5,869 nt of DNA from JAKEGN01 sp964465665. GTDB lineage: Bacteria; Pseudomonadota; Gammaproteobacteria; Steroidobacterales; Woeseiaceae. The notes beneath the pieces were generated by a model, which saw only the letters and a list, made by a program, of their open reading frames with translations, had not been told where the DNA came from and made no database searches. The stretch covers positions 1 through 5,869 of the forward strand of contig CAYXKM010000181.1 of NCBI GenBank assembly GCA_964465665.1, in the 5' to 3' direction. The position numbers were made by a program, and so were the translations under genes. This document shows, piece by piece, positions 5,315-5,869 of the stretch (its first letter is position 1; every line of letters starts with the position of its first letter).

Positions 5315-5869
5315 TTACTCGTCGCTGTCTGCTTCAGGCTTGTTTCCGGGCTTCTTCTTTGCTGCAGACTTTTTCTTTGTCGTTTTTTTTGCCGGAGCCT
5401 TCCGCGCGGGTTTTACCTGAACGGCAGGCATTGCCTCGGCAGCCTCTGCGGACACTTCGTCGTCGTGAACCGTCGTGACGCTGTCGGTATCGGCAAGCGC
5501 TTCGTCTGGCGGCTTCGCCGCTACCATGGCGTCGATATCGATCTTCCTCGCCGGCGCCTTACGCGTGACTCGCGCGGTCGGTTTCTGCGGGGTTTTCTTG
5601 CGGCGTCCGCCGGCCTTTTTCGGCTTGCCTTCCTCGTCCAGCTCGACAAACTCGTCTTCGCCGAGCACGACCTGTGGCAATGATGCCTTGCCATCCAGCA
5701 CTGCATCGGCCATCAACGTCGTATACAACGTGATCGCCCTCATCGCATCGTCGTTGCCCGGGATAATGTAGTCGACGCCGTCCGGCGAACAATTGCTGTC
5801 CACCACCGCGACCACCGGTATACCGAGTTTACGGGCCTCGCGAACTGCGATGTCTTCGTGTTCGACATC
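5315..5869 (-). CDS. rpsB: Ribosomal protein S2, C-terminal part with a long charged tail (5' end missing)
   Basis: Small-subunit protein S2, located on the back of the 30S head-body junction, where it binds with S1. The frame runs off the right edge; 184 residues are visible. Numbered from the edge, residues 1-76 match the S2 core: EHEDIAVREARKLGIPV, VDSNCSPDGVDYIIPGNDDA (24-43) and RAITLY. E. coli S2 ends at about residue 77 of this numbering, whereas this protein goes on for some 107 more. The tail has a basic block (about 82-109, KPKKAGGRRKKTPQKP and KAPARK), an acidic block (about 111-146, DTDSVTTVHDDEVSAEAAE), a second Lys/Ala/Pro block (153-178, KAPAKKTTKKKSAAKKKPG) and an acidic end. 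It is of low complexity and probably disordered. Full length would be about 350 residues against 241 in E. coli. The S2 call is firm; the role of the tail is unknown. Confidence 0.96.
   Translation of the reverse strand, partial: DVEHEDIAVREARKLGIPVVAVVDSNCSPDGVDYIIPGNDDAMRAITLYTTLMADAVLDGKASLPQVVLGEDEFVELDEEGKPKKAGGRRKKTPQKPTARVTRKAPARKIDIDAMVAAKPPDEALADTDSVTTVHDDEVSAEAAEAMPAVQVKPARKAPAKKTTKKKSAAKKKPGNKPEADSDE

Overview
The window holds part of a conserved bacterial housekeeping cluster, entirely on the minus strand. In transcription order (right to left) it reads rpsB (3' part), tsf, pyrH, frr, uppS, cdsA, rseP (5' part). The gene order, moderately high G+C, and the close match of each protein in length and motifs to its Escherichia coli counterpart point to a gammaproteobacterium. 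I cannot name a genus. Both outer genes are cut by the window edges: rpsB lacks its N-terminal half and rseP stops exactly at the start of its second active-site motif.

Layout. Positions 5869-5315 encode the end of ribosomal protein S2, which carries an unusually long charged tail. A 105-base gap with a strong GC-rich hairpin precedes tsf (5209-4334, elongation factor Ts). A 111-base gap with a possible promoter precedes pyrH (4222-3494, UMP kinase). After 31 bases comes frr (3462-2905, ribosome recycling factor, GTG start). It overlaps uppS (2903-2136, undecaprenyl diphosphate synthase, GTG start) at the stop codon. cdsA (2135-1341, CDP-diglyceride synthase) starts directly after the uppS stop. 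A 154-base spacer then leads to rseP (1186 to the left edge, site-2 protease).

The genes cover translation (S2, EF-Ts, RRF), pyrimidine nucleotide supply (PyrH), and envelope precursors and envelope-stress signalling (UppS, CdsA, RseP). Tight junctions and the lack of any recognisable intrinsic terminator suggest one transcription unit with internal promoters.

Most of the window is ordinary. The points worth attention are the roughly 107-residue S2 tail, the absence of dxr between cdsA and rseP (its usual place in many proteobacteria), a sigma-E-like promoter in the spacer that replaces dxr, and a 53-codon reading frame in that spacer which overlaps both neighbours by ATGA. I found no mobile element, CRISPR array, tRNA, rRNA or clearly novel system.
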